From Bacteroidia bacterium (GTDB lineage: Bacteria; Bacteroidota; Bacteroidia; UBA4408), in NCBI GenBank assembly GCA_014376525.1, contig JACMRI010000150.1, forward strand, positions 1 to 33,234: a stretch of 33,234 nucleotides of DNA, written 5' to 3'. Below are positions 32,005 through 33,234 of the stretch, in pieces (the stretch's first letter is position 1; every line of letters begins with the position of its first letter). A model generated the notes under the pieces. The model worked only from the letters and a program-made list of their open reading frames with translations. It was not told the DNA's origin and made no database searches. The translations under genes and the position numbers were made by a program.

Positions 32005-33234
32005 ATGAGGCTATTTATTACAATATTTCTAAGCGGTTTATTATTTACCAATGTCTTAGCGCAACCTACACGCTATACTAGCTTTGCTCGTATATATGCA
32101 GGTAAGGGTACAACTATAGGTAAGGGAGTATGTATAGATAATGTACAAAACATATATGTAACAGGTGTAGAAAGTGCAGTGGTATCGGCAACTAGTACCA
32201 ATGCTTTTTTAATACAATTGGATTCTACCGCAAAGCAGGTTAAATGGCGTGTAACCTTTGCTGGTAATGGAATAGACGAATATACGGCAGTGCGTTATTC
32301 GGCAACAGATAGTACGGTAGTAGTATGTGGTTTTACTAACTCTAACACGCCAAATAATAACTACCAAGGTATAATAAGCAAATACACAACCAACGGAACA
32401 TTAGTATGGACTAAGCTACTGGGCGGTACCGACGTAGATGTGTTTAACGACTGCGTAATAAATATTAATGGTGATATTTATGCAACAGGAACAACTACTA
32501 GCAATACCAATGCAGGTAGCGATGTATGGGCTGTACGCCTTAATGCAAATGGATCTGAACTATTTAACAACACAATAGGCAATGCCTTTGACGACCAAGC
32601 CAATGGCATAACCGTATTGCACGATACTGTGTATATAGTAGGTGCAACAAGCGATATTACTAACGACAATAATTATTATTTATTAGCCCTAAATACATTG
32701 GGAGATACGCTATATACCAAACAATGGGGAAGTAGTAGCGTAAATGAACTATTGAATAAATGTACCAATGGTAACAATACGCTACACGTAACAGGCACAA
32801 GTAGTTTTAACAACGACAAAACACCTTATTTTGCTTTGCTAAATACCACTACTGCTAGCGTACGTTGGACTTATATATATCCCGTAACCGCTACGCTTGA
32901 TGATTGGGGGATTTGTGCCGTATATTTTAATTTTAACGATTTGTATGCACAATTAATTAATACTAAAACATTTGGATATGCTAATACAGTGGATATACTA
33001 CTTAAAGTAGTAAATTTAAATTCAAATGACGTAAGTGGTTCGGTAAATGGCTATAAATACGACGATGTATATTACAATGCCTGCTGGGTAAATGATAGTT
33101 GCTTAATAGCCGTAGGCACAAGCGATAGTTACTTAAAAAATGGGTATACCAACTTAATAGTACTTAAACAAAATATATACAAAGGTGGGCAAGAACTAGC
33201 CGACAGTGTAAATGCGCTAAAGCCAATAGTAGCA
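32005..33234 (+). CDS. Secreted SBBP-like beta-propeller protein, 3' end cut by the window
   Basis: The frame runs from ATG at 32005 to the right edge (410 codons, no stop). It opens with a signal peptide (L-F-I-T-I-F-L-S-G-L-L-F-T-N-V-L-A-Q). The body holds repeats of the SBBP kind: N-I-Y-V-T-G (about 50-55), V-V-V-C-G-F-T-N-S (about 107-115), D-I-Y-A-T-G-T-T, then D-V-W-A-V-R-L-N-A-N-G and T-V-Y-I-V-G-A-T-S-D, L-H-V-T-G-T-S, each likely one propeller blade. Such proteins in Bacteroidetes usually end in a T9SS sorting domain; here that part lies beyond the window. The function is unknown; a surface binding role is inferred. Confidence 0.82.
   Translation, partial: MRLFITIFLSGLLFTNVLAQPTRYTSFARIYAGKGTTIGKGVCIDNVQNIYVTGVESAVVSATSTNAFLIQLDSTAKQVKWRVTFAGNGIDEYTAVRYSATDSTVVVCGFTNSNTPNNNYQGIISKYTTNGTLVWTKLLGGTDVDVFNDCVININGDIYATGTTTSNTNAGSDVWAVRLNANGSELFNNTIGNAFDDQANGITVLHDTVYIVGATSDITNDNNYYLLALNTLGDTLYTKQWGSSSVNELLNKCTNGNNTLHVTGTSSFNNDKTPYFALLNTTTASVRWTYIYPVTATLDDWGICAVYFNFNDLYAQLINTKTFGYANTVDILLKVVNLNSNDVSGSVNGYKYDDVYYNACWVNDSCLIAVGTSDSYLKNGYTNLIVLKQNIYKGGQELADSVNALKPIVA

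Noticed and set aside
1-33234. tRNA or rRNA genes, insertion sequences, phage or plasmid genes
   Set aside because: None seen by eye on either strand; short RNAs without strong sequence marks could be missed without a covariance-model search.

Overview
The window is a stretch of chromosome from a low-GC member of the Bacteroidota (Bacteroidetes). Several independent signs agree. Secreted proteins end in type IX secretion (T9SS) sorting domains of type A or type B. There is a CarboxypepD_reg/TonB-dependent receptor, a FadL/OmpP1 porin, a DUF2400 (TIGR02757) protein and SprB-type repeats. Seven intergenic sites match the Bacteroidetes sigma-A -7 box TAnnTTTG, and one of them also has a TTG box 19 nt upstream. 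No rRNA, tRNA, CRISPR array, phage, transposase or plasmid gene was seen. The genus cannot be fixed from the sequence alone.

Layout. Positions 2-253 are the 3' end of a T9SS type B cargo gene, closed by a strong hairpin. On the minus strand, 361-2658 holds DUF2400, a small membrane protein and nusB. On the plus strand, 2801-9479 holds a class III-type PHA synthase (phaC), a FadL-like porin, a secreted esterase, a STAS anti-anti-sigma protein, a small T9SS cargo, RNase Z and a HAD nucleotidase. The minus block 9520-16625 reads, in transcription order, an 88-aa unknown protein, pirin, hemA, a fused hemC-hemD, a TonB-dependent receptor and a YiiX-like papain-fold hydrolase. The plus block 16737-24368 holds a giant SprB-repeat cargo, then surE, a small membrane protein, lpxB, a SpoIID/LytB protein and a DUF218 (YdcF/ElyC) protein. 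The minus block 24501-29852 contains two sets: yfiR, a TPR protein and a HAMP/SpoIIE phosphatase; then scoB and an FAD oxidoreductase. The plus block 30155-33234 has paaB, paaC, an FkbM methyltransferase and a truncated secreted beta-propeller-like protein.

How the genes fit together. Housekeeping functions are tetrapyrrole synthesis (glutamyl-tRNA to uroporphyrinogen III, with two steps in one polypeptide), lipid A synthesis, tRNA 3' processing and rRNA antitermination. The carbon-storage and acyl-CoA theme (phaC, scoB, paaBC) is made of incomplete sets: no phaE, no scoA and no paaA are present here. The most system-like element is the tightly packed yfiR-TPR-SpoIIE phosphatase operon. It pairs a periplasmic YfiR-type regulator with a membrane phosphatase of the RsbU type in place of the diguanylate cyclase known from Pseudomonas. 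The STAS protein at 6545 is a possible but distant substrate. The outer surface is served by at least five T9SS or Sec-exported proteins.
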